DNA of 64,000 nt from Candidatus Sulfotelmatobacter kueseliae (GCA_900290255.1 OMOD01000142.1:1-64000), one strand, 5' to 3'; counted from the first letter of the stretch, positions 34,871-44,657 are shown. Notes: generated by a model from the sequence alone, not told the origin. A program made the numbers and translations.

Positions 34871-36028
34871 CTAGATCGCGTTTAGCGCCTGATCCAGATC
34901 GTCGAGAATGTCGTCCACGTCCTCGATTCCCACCGAGATCCGCACCATGCCGTCGGTGATGCCAACCGCCGCGCGCCCCTCCGCCCCCAGGCCGGCATGT
35001 GTCATGGTGGCCGGATGCGAGATCAGCGTCTCCACGCCGCCCAGCGACTCGCCCAGCGAGCACACGCGCAACTTCTTCAGCATCTTGTTCGCGTTTTTCA
35101 GCGATCCAGTATCAAAGGTGATCATCGCTCCGAATCCGCTCATCTGGCGCTTGGCTAGCGCATGCTGCGGATGATCCGCCAAGCCGGGATAAAAAACCGC
35201 TTTCACCTTTTTGTGCTTGGCCAGAAAGTCCGCCACGATCCGCCCGCTGCGGTCATGAATTTCCATGCGCGCCGCCAAGGTCTTGACGCCGCGCAGCACC
35301 AGCCAGCATTCGAACGGGGAAAGAATCGCCCCGGCCGCTTTCTGCAGGAAGGCCAGCTTTTCCGCATGCTCTTGCTTCGCACAGACGACCACGCCGCCCA
35401 AACCGTCGCTGTGCCCATTCAGAAACTTCGTAGTCGAATGGACCACCAGGTCGGCGCCCAGCGCCAGCGGTTGCTGGAAGTACGGCGACATGAACGTGTT
35501 GTCCACCACCAGCGCGACTTTCTTTTGCCGGCAAATCTGGCTGATCGCCTTCAAATCGCTGATCCGCATCAGCGGATTGGTCGGAGTCTCCACGTACACG
35601 ATGCGCGAGTTCTTGCGCAGCGCGCGCTCAACGTTCTTTGCGTCGGTCGTGTCTACGTAGGAAAACTCCAGCCCGAAACCGGCCAGCACCTGGTTGAACA
35701 GCCGTGGCGTTCCCCCATAGAGGTCGTTCCCGCACACCACATGGTCGCCAGATTTCAACATGGTCGCGACCGCGTTGATTGCCGCCATGCCGCTCGCGAA
35801 CACGCGCGCGGCCACGCCGCCTTCGAGCGCCGCCAGATTCTGCTCCAGCCGCGTGCGCGTGGGATTCGACACGCGCGAGTACTCATATCCCTTGTGCTCG
35901 CCGATCCCCTGCTGCACGTAGGTCGAGGTCGCGTAAATCGGCACCGTGACCGCGCCCGTCAACGGGTCCGGTTCCTGCCCAGCATGGATGGCGCGAGTAG
36001 CAAATCCGAAGGTCTTGGTGGGTTTCAT
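34871..36028 (-). CDS. Cystathionine gamma-synthase/gamma-lyase family PLP enzyme
   Basis: Cys/Met-metabolism PLP enzyme of fold type I. The internal-aldimine Lys is in VVHSTTKFLNGHSDGLGG near residue 208. Other marks are TRAIHAGQEPDPLTGAVTVPIYATSTY at the start, YSRVSNPTRTRLEQNLAALEGG, and SLGGVETLISHPATMTHA near residue 340. The 385-residue length fits MetB/Mgl proteins. Synthase (O-succinyl- or acetyl-homoserine plus Cys) and lyase (cystathionine to Cys) cannot be separated by eye. The cysteine-synthase-like gene at 38518 supports a transsulfuration pair in either direction. Confidence 0.92.
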   Translation of the reverse strand: MKPTKTFGFATRAIHAGQEPDPLTGAVTVPIYATSTYVQQGIGEHKGYEYSRVSNPTRTRLEQNLAALEGGVAARVFASGMAAINAVATMLKSGDHVVCGNDLYGGTPRLFNQVLAGFGLEFSYVDTTDAKNVERALRKNSRIVYVETPTNPLMRISDLKAISQICRQKKVALVVDNTFMSPYFQQPLALGADLVVHSTTKFLNGHSDGLGGVVVCAKQEHAEKLAFLQKAAGAILSPFECWLVLRGVKTLAARMEIHDRSGRIVADFLAKHKKVKAVFYPGLADHPQHALAKRQMSGFGAMITFDTGSLKNANKMLKKLRVCSLGESLGGVETLISHPATMTHAGLGAEGRAAVGITDGMVRISVGIEDVDDILDDLDQALNAI

Positions 36029-36098
36029 GAGTTGGGTTTGTGCAGTTGTGCCGTTTCGTTATGCTAGCAGGATTATTGAAGGGACGTGTGGCGACAAG

Positions 36099-38354
36099 TT
36101 AGGCCGTCAGGCCTGCGACTTCGCCGCGCAAAACGGTGACGGAAGCTTTGGGGAGCGTGAACACAGTCTGTGCAGAGACGTCGATGGACGAAACCACAGG
36201 CGGCAGGTTTGGATCGGCGTGAGCGGTCGAGTCCGCGCCGTGCCAAACGTATTGTTCGCTGCCGAAGGTGACCATGCGAATTGTGCCGGAAAAGTGCCCG
36301 GTCCCGCCACCTTCAAAGGCGACTCGAACGGGATGCGCATTCTCTCGATCTTTATTGATGAGCAGCAAGGCCCACTGGCCGTCTGGCCGCCGAACGGCAT
36401 AGCTCGTGACAAGAGCATTCCCGGCGGGGTCTTCGATTCCGACATCGGCGGAATAGAGGTGATGGGTTCCGCTGCGATGCGTCACCCAATCGTTATTGAT
36501 CATGCGGCTGGCGTGGTAGAAAGCGGTATAGCCAATGAGCTTCTCATTGCGATCCCAAAGGGCGTTGCCCCAGATTGCCCAGCCCTGGCAGCCATGCTCG
36601 ATGCCGCTGGGTTCGATGGGCGAATGAATGTAAAGCGCGCCGCCCTCGGCGAAGAAACTGCCGACATTGTCGGCAAGCCACAGGGCCGAAAAAATGTCGG
36701 ACATGTAGCCAGACAGCGAACCGGAAAGATTGCTTTCGGTGTTCATGAGGGGAATTGAAGCAGGCAGTCCGTCATCGCGAAAGGCCTGCAGAGTCTTGCG
36801 CGTCAGCTCACGGTTACGGTACAAGTCGTCCCATTTCATGGTGCAGGCTTCGTAGGGATAAATTTCAAAAGAAGCGAACGACAAGTCCCCGTGACGATTG
36901 TGCGATTTCAGATAATCGTAAAAGCGGCCGAACCAGGACTTGTTTCCGCGCGCATCCGGCCAGACCGACACGTCCTGGTTAATGCCCTGGAACACGGGCC
37001 CGCCCAACTTACCCTTAAGGGTGGGATCGACTTTGAGCATTGCGTCGGCAAATTGAATGTAGAGTGAGGCGTAGTCCTCGGGCATGTAGTATTGCCCATC
37101 GGCTTCTTCGTCCATTTCGACCCAGCTGATGGGATACCCCCGCTTTTTCAGATACGCGACCATTGCGGCGGCGTCTTCGGGAACGCTGTAAATCAGAGGG
37201 ACGGTGATCAGAGCGGGCAGACCGTTGGTGATGCCGCTGGTGAAGAACAGGTCCCAGCCGGTCTGGTCTCCGCGTGGACTCAGGTCTGCGACGGTGTGCC
37301 ATGGGTCTGTAGAAGAGCAATACGTAGCGGTCTGCTGGCGACCGTCCGGCACGTGTTTGACGAAATCCGCAAACTTACCGTTGGCCTCTAATCTGCCCAC
37401 GTAAACTTCATAGATGGCGTATCCCACTCGGTGCCGCACATCATCGTTTCCGTGCGGCCCCGGCTGATTGGACGATTGCGTCATCAGGACGCGAACCCAG
37501 CGCGTCGAAATCAGATTGTCCGCCAGTTTGAGAGTTACGCTTCCGCCTTTGCCCTCGTGAACCGCACCGTTGGGGAAACGGACCCAGTTGCCCATGGCCT
37601 GATTGGCGACCGGAAGGTAGTCACCGCCCTGACCCGTGGAGTCCATGGCCGGCTCTTCCCAGTTCATGGGATCGGCTCCGACCCAATACTCGACTTCGTA
37701 CTCGCGGGCGCTGGGTTCGCACCAGTCGATGCGGATCGCGTTCACGTCGTAGTACTGGCCCAGGTCAACGATGATCCATTGCGGATGCAAAGAGTCGTCT
37801 TCGTGGGTGAACGCCTTGGCCAGGTATGGGTTGCTCTTCCAGAACGTTTTGGGATCACCATCCGTGAGGCGGGAATAGCCATACTCGGTACCGCCATTGT
37901 GGGTGCAGCCGCGGTGGGGCAGACTGTAGCCGAATGAATCGCGAATGGGTTCGCCCAATTCCGAGCTGCCCACGAAGTATCCGCGTTGGTTCGCTGCGTC
38001 GGTCCAACGGCCGTTGGGATTCCAGTGCCAATAATCGATGGTCTCCGGAGTATGCAGGCGATAGCTGATCGGACCCCAGCCCGCAGACAAGCAAAGGTTT
38101 ACGTTTTCGGGCGTGTAGAGCTTATTGATCGCCTCGCGTGACTGAATGTCCATCGAGGTCGCGAGAGCCTGATCGGGATCGAAGGAGTTCACGACCTGGG
38201 CGGGCGCTGCGTGTACCCGGACAGGCGCGGGAGTCGCCGTAGGTGAAGTTGCATTCTGATCAGACAGAACGAATGCGTCAGCCAGAGGGCGAACCATCGT
38301 CGACGCGGCCGCGCCGACGGTTACTCCCAAAAAAGTACGCCGCGAAGTAGCCAT
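36099..38354 (-). CDS. Tat-exported glycoside-hydrolase-like protein with discoidin (F5/8C) domain
   Basis: A 751-residue secreted protein. The N-terminus carries a twin-arginine signal (TSRRTFLGVTVGAAAS). A carbohydrate-binding F5/8-type C (discoidin) domain lies at about residues 130-290 (RLTDGDPKTFWKSNP, PQWIIVDLGQYYDVNAIRIDW). A TIM-barrel part follows, with candidate catalytic glutamates in WVEMDEEADGQYYMPEDY and, after about 130 residues, LMNTESNLSG, as expected for clan GH-A acid/base and nucleophile. A C-terminal beta-sandwich (WALLLINKDRENAHPVRVAF) resembles the domain after the barrel in GH39/GH44-like enzymes. The family and substrate are uncertain. It interrupts two sulfur-amino-acid genes. 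Confidence 0.75.
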   Translation of the reverse strand: MATSRRTFLGVTVGAAASTMVRPLADAFVLSDQNATSPTATPAPVRVHAAPAQVVNSFDPDQALATSMDIQSREAINKLYTPENVNLCLSAGWGPISYRLHTPETIDYWHWNPNGRWTDAANQRGYFVGSSELGEPIRDSFGYSLPHRGCTHNGGTEYGYSRLTDGDPKTFWKSNPYLAKAFTHEDDSLHPQWIIVDLGQYYDVNAIRIDWCEPSAREYEVEYWVGADPMNWEEPAMDSTGQGGDYLPVANQAMGNWVRFPNGAVHEGKGGSVTLKLADNLISTRWVRVLMTQSSNQPGPHGNDDVRHRVGYAIYEVYVGRLEANGKFADFVKHVPDGRQQTATYCSSTDPWHTVADLSPRGDQTGWDLFFTSGITNGLPALITVPLIYSVPEDAAAMVAYLKKRGYPISWVEMDEEADGQYYMPEDYASLYIQFADAMLKVDPTLKGKLGGPVFQGINQDVSVWPDARGNKSWFGRFYDYLKSHNRHGDLSFASFEIYPYEACTMKWDDLYRNRELTRKTLQAFRDDGLPASIPLMNTESNLSGSLSGYMSDIFSALWLADNVGSFFAEGGALYIHSPIEPSGIEHGCQGWAIWGNALWDRNEKLIGYTAFYHASRMINNDWVTHRSGTHHLYSADVGIEDPAGNALVTSYAVRRPDGQWALLLINKDRENAHPVRVAFEGGGTGHFSGTIRMVTFGSEQYVWHGADSTAHADPNLPPVVSSIDVSAQTVFTLPKASVTVLRGEVAGLTA

Positions 38355-38517
38355 AGTATGCCTCTGTCGCCGCAGTAGCTGCCGTCCAGTCCAATTGCCT
38401 CTGAACGAAGACGCAAACCGAATCCACCGCTGAAAGTCAACGTTGAAAGAACCTGATTACACTCATAACCGGGTTTAAATCCACCCTCGTGGGGCAGGGA
38501 AGGTTACTGTCCCCTGC

Positions 38518-39471
38518 CTAAATCCCGCCTTCGAAAATCTTCTTCGACAAATAACGCTCGGCCGAGTCCGGGATGATCGTTACCACGCGCTTCCCTGCTC
38601 CCAGCCTTTGCGCAATCTTGAGTGAGGCGAACACCGCCGCTCCACCGCTTGATCCCGAGAGTACGCCTTCCTGGGCCGCCAGCGCCTTCACCATGCCGAA
38701 TGCGTCGTCATCCATCACCATCATGACTCCATCGCACAGCGAACGATCAAACGTCCTTGGAATGAAGCTGACCCCGATGCCCTCTACCTTATGCGGCCCA
38801 ACTTCTCCACCGCACAGGATGGACCCCTGCGTCTCAACCGCGACCGCCAGCGCACGCGGCAATTTTTCTTTCACATAGCGTGCCACGCCGGTAAACGTCC
38901 CGCAGGTGCCGCAACCCAGCACAACCGCATCAATGCTGCCTTGCATCTGATCGAAGATTTCATGCGCCGTGGTTTCGTAATGGTAATCAGGGTTGGCAGG
39001 ATTCTCGAACTGCCCCGCCATAAACGCCCTGGAATCGCCCGCCACGAGTTCCTTGGCGCGGCGGATCGCGCCCTGCATACCCTCCGCGTCAGGAGTGCGC
39101 TCCACGTCGGCGCCCAGCGCCCGCATGATCGTCACTTTCTCCTGGGAAAAATTCTCGGGCACGAACAACTTCACTTTATAGCCACGGTTCACGCCGATCA
39201 GAGCCAGCCCGATGCCCGTATTCCCGGCAGTCGCTTCGACAATCGTTCCGCCGCGAGTGAGTTTTCCCTCCCGCTCCGCCCGCCGGATGATTCCAATCGC
39301 CGCCCGGTCTTTCAGACTCCCGCCCGGATTCAGATACTCCAGCTTGGCGAATACCTCCGCCGATCCGGCAGGAACTATCCTCTTCAATTGCAACATGGGA
39401 GTCTCGCCAACCAGTTGGGTAATGTCGTCGGCGACGCGCAGGCGGGACATTGCAGGATTTTTCGTCAGCAT
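38518..39471 (-). CDS. Cysteine synthase / cystathionine beta-synthase family PLP enzyme
   Basis: Fold-type II PLP enzyme that beta-replaces O-acetylserine or serine with a sulfur nucleophile. The PLP Lys is in LNPGGSLKDRAA near residue 50, the substrate loop is EATAGNTGIGLAL near residue 87, and the phosphate-binding loop is GVLSGSSGGAAVF near residue 275. The 317-residue length lacks a CBS pair, as in CysK/CysM. An in-frame ATG at 39450 is an alternative start. Taken with the MetB-like gene at 34871, a reverse transsulfuration route is plausible. CysK, CysM and CBS cannot be told apart here. Confidence 0.92.
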   Translation of the reverse strand: MLTKNPAMSRLRVADDITQLVGETPMLQLKRIVPAGSAEVFAKLEYLNPGGSLKDRAAIGIIRRAEREGKLTRGGTIVEATAGNTGIGLALIGVNRGYKVKLFVPENFSQEKVTIMRALGADVERTPDAEGMQGAIRRAKELVAGDSRAFMAGQFENPANPDYHYETTAHEIFDQMQGSIDAVVLGCGTCGTFTGVARYVKEKLPRALAVAVETQGSILCGGEVGPHKVEGIGVSFIPRTFDRSLCDGVMMVMDDDAFGMVKALAAQEGVLSGSSGGAAVFASLKIAQRLGAGKRVVTIIPDSAERYLSKKIFEGGI

Positions 39472-39525
39472 TTTACAGGGTACGGGGAGAGTGAAAAATC
39501 GTCAAACGGACCGCCGAAGCCGCTT

Positions 39526-40614
39526 CTACTTCCCGCTGCCCGCGGCCGGTTGCGGCCCCGCGTAGTAGCCGCTCTTGGTGCGCACCACCATCTTGCCGTG
39601 TCCCTTGGCCTTGGCCTCCACTCGCACCATGCGGAAACCGCCCGCTCCCCGCGGATTGGTGGGCTTGTAGCCGATCGTGTACTGATGGCGGATGTCGTGG
39701 GCTACGGTCTTGCTGATCTCATCCACTTCATCCAGCGTTTTCGGAAAGAACGCGATTCCACCGGTGCGCTCGGCAATGATCTCGAGCGCGCGCCTGGCCC
39801 GCTTGGGATGTTCTTCCTGGCCCAGGATTCCGATGGCATACACCTGAGGACCGTTTTCTTCCTGCAAGTGTTTCACCGCCTGCTCGAGATTCTCGTTGCT
39901 GGCATTGTCTTCGCCGTCGGTTACGACGAACAGCACTTTCTTATCCAGCCGCGCATTCCGCTTCAAATGTTCCGCCGACGCCACTAATGCATCGTAGAGG
40001 GCGGTTCCTCCGCGCGCGTCAATTTTCTCCAGCGCTTCCTTCAGCTTCAACAGGTCGTTGGTAAAGTCCTGGTCGAGATAATATTCGTCGTTGAAATTGA
40101 CGATGAACACTTCATCCCGCGGATTGCTCGACCGTACCAGATTCAATGCCGCCTGATTCACCTTGTTCCGCTTTTCCCGCATCGATCCCGAGTTGTCAAT
40201 CACGATGCCCATGGCTACGGGAATGTCCTCGTTGTGAAACGAGATGATGTTCTGCGGTTTGCCGTCTTCATACACGGTAAAAGCGTTACGGTCGAGATTG
40301 GTGACGATGTGCTGCTTGTCATCGACCACGCTGGCGTGCAGCAGGACTTCATCCACGTCTTTGTGGAAAACGAAGACTCCCTGATCAGCCAGTTTCTTTT
40401 CTTCCTGTTGGCTGTCATGGGCCGGAGGCGTGGCGGGCGTGGGGGAAGTCTGCCCTGCCGCCGAATCGGCAGCCGGCTTGCCTTCGTTCTGTGCAGGGGC
40501 AGTCTGGGACCGGGCCGGCATACCGGCGAGGATCGCGGCCCAGATCACAAGTGTGGAAAGAAACAGAACCCTCGCGGCCTTATTCTTGAGGCGCGTAATA
40601 TCCCGTCCTGGCAT
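39526..40614 (-). CDS. VWFA-domain secreted protein (acidobacterial VWFA-related type), second of a pair
   Basis: A signal peptide (VLFLSTLVIWAAILAGMPARSQ) is followed by a Pro/Thr/Gln-rich linker, then a short beta region ending in AFTVYEDGKPQNIISFHNEDIP. The von Willebrand A domain that follows has the intact metal-ion site: VIDNSGSM near residue 140, the Thr in GGTALYDAL, and the Asp in VVTDGEDN. This layout is that of the VWFA-related family abundant in Acidobacteria. C-terminal YTIGYKPTNPRGAGGFRMVRVEAK is shared with the preceding gene. The start lies 35 bp inside that gene. The ligand is unknown; the location is probably periplasm or surface. Confidence 0.88.
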   Translation of the reverse strand: MPGRDITRLKNKAARVLFLSTLVIWAAILAGMPARSQTAPAQNEGKPAADSAAGQTSPTPATPPAHDSQQEEKKLADQGVFVFHKDVDEVLLHASVVDDKQHIVTNLDRNAFTVYEDGKPQNIISFHNEDIPVAMGIVIDNSGSMREKRNKVNQAALNLVRSSNPRDEVFIVNFNDEYYLDQDFTNDLLKLKEALEKIDARGGTALYDALVASAEHLKRNARLDKKVLFVVTDGEDNASNENLEQAVKHLQEENGPQVYAIGILGQEEHPKRARRALEIIAERTGGIAFFPKTLDEVDEISKTVAHDIRHQYTIGYKPTNPRGAGGFRMVRVEAKAKGHGKMVVRTKSGYYAGPQPAAGSGK

Positions 40615-41590
40615 ACACCCGTAGAGGCGGTAGTCCTTTCGGCGGCAACAGCTTCACCTTTATCTTACGCCATTTGCCGTCGCGCACGACTTTGCTGGGA
40701 CGGTAGCCCAGGACATATTGATTGCGCAGTTCCACTCCGATCTTGGTCGCTACGTCGCCCAAGTCGTTGGGATTGTCAATGGTAAAGGCGCGCCCGCCCG
40801 TCAGTTCCGTGATGTCACTCAGCAGTTCCGGTCCCAGCCGCTCCTCAATGGCGGAGGCATAGCGATCGTAGATGCCAATGGCGTAAATCATCACGTCGGC
40901 TTCCTTGACCACCGATTTGATCTCGTTCTCGGTATAACGGCTGTGATTGTCGCCCCCGTCGGAGATGATGAGCAGCGCCTTCTTCGGGTACTTGGCCTGC
41001 CGCATTTTGTTCACGCCCATGTAAATGGCATCCAGCAGCGCGGTGCGATGCCGCGGCACCGCAAAGACCAGCTTGTTCTGGATTTCATCCACCGAACTGG
41101 TGAAGTCGCTCACCTCCTCCGGTTCGTCCGAGAAGGTGATCATGAAAAATTCGTCCTGCGGATTCGCGGTCTTGAAGAACTCCATCACCGCTTCTTTCGC
41201 CCGGTCCATCTTGCTGGTCATGCTTCCGCTGGAATCGAAGATCACTCCCAGAGAGACGGGAGCATCTTCGCTCGAGAACGTCCGGATGTCCTGAGCCGTG
41301 CTGCCTTCGAAGAGCTGGAAATTCTCCTTCTCCAGTCCGGTCACCAGGCGATTCATGGGGTCGGTAATGGTGACCGGAACCAGCACCAGGTCCACTTCCA
41401 CCTTCAGCGGACGCACGTGCGCACTCAGCCCCGAATTGGAAGAAACCAGATCCTGCTTGGGAGCGTCTTTCGGTTTCTCCATTTCTCGCGGCACAACGTG
41501 CACGTCATTCACATCGGTTTGTGCAAGCGCTGAAACCCCAAGGCAGACGATGGCACAGAGAGGCAGGACAATCCCTTTCCGCAGCCGCAT
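40580..41590 (-). CDS. VWFA-domain secreted protein (acidobacterial VWFA-related type), first of a pair
   Basis: The ATG at 41590 gives a signal peptide (GIVLPLCAIVCLGVSALAQ) with GGGGAA upstream; a longer opening to 41719 has no leader features. The pre-domain (LVPVTITDPMNRLVTGLEKENFQLFE) is the typical one before the A domain in this family. The MIDAS is intact (IFDSSGSM, HRTALLDAI, IISDGGDN), and the C-terminus (NQYVLGYRPSKVVRDGKWRKIKVKLLPPKGLPPLRVYARTGYYAP-like) matches the partner. The two genes overlap by 35 bp, indicating duplication and coupled expression. Confidence 0.88.
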   Translation of the reverse strand: MRLRKGIVLPLCAIVCLGVSALAQTDVNDVHVVPREMEKPKDAPKQDLVSSNSGLSAHVRPLKVEVDLVLVPVTITDPMNRLVTGLEKENFQLFEGSTAQDIRTFSSEDAPVSLGVIFDSSGSMTSKMDRAKEAVMEFFKTANPQDEFFMITFSDEPEEVSDFTSSVDEIQNKLVFAVPRHRTALLDAIYMGVNKMRQAKYPKKALLIISDGGDNHSRYTENEIKSVVKEADVMIYAIGIYDRYASAIEERLGPELLSDITELTGGRAFTIDNPNDLGDVATKIGVELRNQYVLGYRPSKVVRDGKWRKIKVKLLPPKGLPPLRVYARTGYYAPQE

Positions 41591-41905
41591 GGAATTCCCC
41601 AATGAATGATTTTTGCGCAACCCTGGTTTAGCCGGATTCCAGGCAGAATCGGCACGGACGCTTCGAACTAAGGCCTCAGGGCGGGATGACCGGCGCCCAT
41701 CACTAATTAGGCGGGCCATAGGTACCTCATTGTCGCGGATGTTACCACAGCTCTTGCCGCGCGGCGCAGGCTTTTTGTCAAAAAACGGTTAACAAAGTTC
41801 CAAATTGCACAAGCGCTTTTCCACAGCCGGAACGCCTGTCGGCGGGCTGGCTCCGAGGTTCTCGGCTGCGGTCCAGGGCTATCTTGTTACAATCAAACGT
41901 TTCCT
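41591..41905. other. Divergent intergenic region without a gene
   Basis: Separates the VWFA pair (leftward) from DUF1015 (rightward). It contains an AT-rich patch (TTTTTGTCAAAAAACGGTTAACAAAG region, about 41770-41800), the only strongly AT-rich text nearby, and TACAAT at 41888-41893, 12 bp before the DUF1015 ATG. No -35 box could be assigned with confidence, and no structured RNA is seen. Confidence 0.5.
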
Positions 41906-43207
41906 ATGGCCGACCTTCATCCTTTTCGCGCCCTGCGCTACGATTTGCGGCGGGTGACCGCAACCCAAGTCGTGACCCAGCCCTACGACAAAATCACTCC
42001 CGCCATGCAGGACGCCTACTACGCGGCCAGCCCGTATAACCTCGTCCGCATCATCCTCGGTCGCCACCAGCCTTCCGACGATGCCGCGCACAATGTATAT
42101 ACCAGGGCCGCAGCCTGTTCCCGCGATTGGCGTGCTCGGGGAATCCTGCTCCCGGATTCCCTGCCTTCATTTTACGTCTATTCCCAGGCCTTCATTGCCC
42201 CTTCGGGCAACCGTTTTGAGCGCCGCGGATTCATCGGCCTGGGCCGGGTCGAGGACTATTCCGCCAAGGTCGTCTTCCGCCACGAGCAGACGCTGGCCAA
42301 GCCTAAGGCGGACCGCCTCGACCTGCTCCGCGCCACCCGCGTTCATTACGAACAGCTTTTTCTGCTCTACGAGGATTCCGGCCAAATCGATTCCCTGCTC
42401 GCGCCCTCAACCCAGACCGCGCCCACGATCGACGTTGCCGACGAATACGGTGTCGCCCATCGCGTCTGGCAGATCTCCGATCCCGGCGTGATCGCGAGTG
42501 TCCAGGAAAAGATGCGCGACAAGAAGCTGGTCATCGCCGACGGCCATCATCGCTACGAAACCGGGCTCAGTTTCCGCGACGAATGCCGCGCCGCGTCCAC
42601 TCGCCCTGACCCGCAGGCTCCCCACGAATACGTCATGATGACCTTCGTCAACATGAACGATCCTGGGCTTCTCATCCTGCCCACCCATCGCGTGGTCCAT
42701 TCGCTTGCTTCATTTTCAGTGGACGACTTTGTCAACTCGAGCCGCGCTCTTCTTGCCGTGGAAGAGATCGACCCTGCGCTCGAAGGCACCGGTGCCACCG
42801 CACTCCTCCGTGAGCGGGGACGCGCCGGAACCGCTCTCGTGGCCGTGACCGCCAGCCGCGCTTTCCTTTTGCATTCGCCAAAGGCCGCCACAGCCCAATT
42901 CCTGTCCGGGCTCTCGGCTCGCCAGCAGTCGCTCGACGTCGTGCAGTTGCATAAATGCCTGCTGGAAGGAGTACTGAAGCTCTCGGAAGAATCCATCCGC
43001 AACCAGCAGAACATTTCTTACCTGCGCGAAGCTTCTGAGGCGCTGGCGCAGGTTCGCAACGGAAAGGCAAACATTGCCTTCTTGATGAATCCCTGCCGCG
43101 TACAGCAGGTGCGCGACGTGGCATTTGCCGGTGAAGTCATGCCGCAAAAAACCACCGATTTCTATCCCAAGCTTCTGAGCGGACTGGCCGCCTATGCCCT
43201 GGACTAA
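41906..43207 (+). CDS. DUF1015-family protein
   Basis: Cytoplasmic protein of about 433 residues in the conserved DUF1015 family, whose biochemical role is unknown in most bacteria; related proteins are sometimes annotated as HTH/kinase-like. Visible family signatures are the N-terminal PFRALRYD, VVTQPYDKI, SPYNLVRIILG, the central FRHEQTLAKPKADRLDLLRAT and the strongly conserved VIADGHHRYETGLSFRDE near residue 215. It overlaps the amidase gene start by 14 bp, so the two are probably translated together. Confidence 0.9.
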   Translation: MADLHPFRALRYDLRRVTATQVVTQPYDKITPAMQDAYYAASPYNLVRIILGRHQPSDDAAHNVYTRAAACSRDWRARGILLPDSLPSFYVYSQAFIAPSGNRFERRGFIGLGRVEDYSAKVVFRHEQTLAKPKADRLDLLRATRVHYEQLFLLYEDSGQIDSLLAPSTQTAPTIDVADEYGVAHRVWQISDPGVIASVQEKMRDKKLVIADGHHRYETGLSFRDECRAASTRPDPQAPHEYVMMTFVNMNDPGLLILPTHRVVHSLASFSVDDFVNSSRALLAVEEIDPALEGTGATALLRERGRAGTALVAVTASRAFLLHSPKAATAQFLSGLSARQQSLDVVQLHKCLLEGVLKLSEESIRNQQNISYLREASEALAQVRNGKANIAFLMNPCRVQQVRDVAFAGEVMPQKTTDFYPKLLSGLAAYALD

Positions 43208-44657
43208 CCGCTCTCGTAACGCGCCGTTATCCGTCGCCGCTGGCATTCTGTTGGCAGCGATCCTTTCTGGCGCAGTCCCCGAAAAACATCTCTCCGTCTA
43301 TTCGGTCGTGGCCAATTACTCGCTGACCCTGGTTCAGCGCAATGGCCACGACTACGTTGGCTTGCTCGAAGTGCTCGAACCTCTGGGCAAGGTCAGCGCC
43401 CGGACCGACGGCGCGCACTGGCGGCTCCGTTACAACAATGTCGAGGGCGACTTCCAGGAAGGCAAGACTCGCGCCCACATTCAGGGCAGCGACTATGAAC
43501 TTGGAGGAAGATTCCTGGTCGAGAACAGTCGCGGGCTCGTTCCCCTCTCTTCGCTCAGTTTCCTGCTTCCGCGCTTTCTGGGTGGACCGATCAACCTGCA
43601 CGAGGAGTCCGGCCGCCTGTTCATCGGCAACGTGGGCACTCACTTCACCGCATCGCTCTCCGCCGAGAAGCTGATCTTCAATTTCACTGCGCCGGTGAAT
43701 CCCACGATCGCCACTGCCCCGGGAACCCTGAGCATGACTTTCTCCCGTGAGCCCCTGGTCGCGTCCGCTTCATCCACGCTGACTTTCGGCAGCAAGACCA
43801 TCCCTTCAGCGAGCTACCGCGAGAGTAACGGTGCGGCCGTGGTCACGGTGAGTTCCACCATTCCCGTGATGGCCAGCTTCAGCAACGGTGGGCGCACGAT
43901 CACGATCTCTCCCGCCCCCGCCGCCGCTGCGCAAAATGCGTCTGCTCCCGCTCCCGGGTCCGCCTCGCCTGCTCCGGCCGCGCCTGGTCCGCCGCCTGCG
44001 TCCGGAACGCCGCCAGCCCCGCCGCAGCCGGCTATGGCAGTCACCAATCCACCGCCCCAGGGCCCGCGCCGTTACTTTGCCATCGTCGATGCCAGTCACG
44101 GCGGCGACGATCACGGCGAGACTCTCAGTCCCACGCAGCTCGAAAAGGATGTCACTGTCGCTCTCGCCCGCAGCCTGCGTCAGGAACTGGAAAGCCGCGG
44201 CATCACGACGCTGGTTCTGCGCGACTCCGATGCCAACCTCTCTCTCGACCAGCGCGCCACTTTCGCCAACGCCGATCACGCCACCATCTATGTTGCCCTG
44301 CACGCTGCCTCCAGCGGTCACGGCGTGCGCGTCTACACTGCCCTGCTTCCCTATGGCGAGGACGATCTCGGTGCCTTCCGTTCCTGGACGACCGCCCAGC
44401 GTGCCTGGCTGCCGCGCAGCCAGACGGCGGCCTTGGCGGTTGCAGCCGAAATGCAGAAGCGGCAGATTCCCGTCCGCACCCTGACCGCTCCGCTACGGCC
44501 GCTGAACAATGTGACCGCAGCCGCCATCGCCGTCGAAATCGCTCCCCAGGGATCGGATCTCTCGCAGCTCACTGCTCCGGACTATCAGCAATTGATCACC
44601 AGCGCGGTCGCTACCGCCATTGCCGCTACACGCGACCAGCTAGGAGTTGCACCGTGA
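43194..44657 (+). CDS. N-acetylmuramoyl-L-alanine amidase (Amidase_3) with N-terminal beta domain
   Basis: Zinc peptidoglycan amidase that cleaves the lactyl-amide bond between MurNAc and the stem peptide, exported by an N-terminal hydrophobic leader (VAAGILLAAILSGA). Residues 35-240 form a beta-rich region resembling the copper-amine-oxidase-like/AMIN-type domains that precede bacterial amidases. An Ala/Pro linker (about 245-290) follows. The catalytic domain has the Zn ligands: His in DASHGGDDHGE, Glu in LEKDVTVALA, and His in YVALHAASS. The catalytic Glu is in AIAVEIAP. It lies between DUF1015 and gerM-like genes, overlapping the first by 14 bp and 24 bp before the second. Confidence 0.88.
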   Translation: MPWTNRSRNAPLSVAAGILLAAILSGAVPEKHLSVYSVVANYSLTLVQRNGHDYVGLLEVLEPLGKVSARTDGAHWRLRYNNVEGDFQEGKTRAHIQGSDYELGGRFLVENSRGLVPLSSLSFLLPRFLGGPINLHEESGRLFIGNVGTHFTASLSAEKLIFNFTAPVNPTIATAPGTLSMTFSREPLVASASSTLTFGSKTIPSASYRESNGAAVVTVSSTIPVMASFSNGGRTITISPAPAAAAQNASAPAPGSASPAPAAPGPPPASGTPPAPPQPAMAVTNPPPQGPRRYFAIVDASHGGDDHGETLSPTQLEKDVTVALARSLRQELESRGITTLVLRDSDANLSLDQRATFANADHATIYVALHAASSGHGVRVYTALLPYGEDDLGAFRSWTTAQRAWLPRSQTAALAVAAEMQKRQIPVRTLTAPLRPLNNVTAAAIAVEIAPQGSDLSQLTAPDYQQLITSAVATAIAATRDQLGVAP

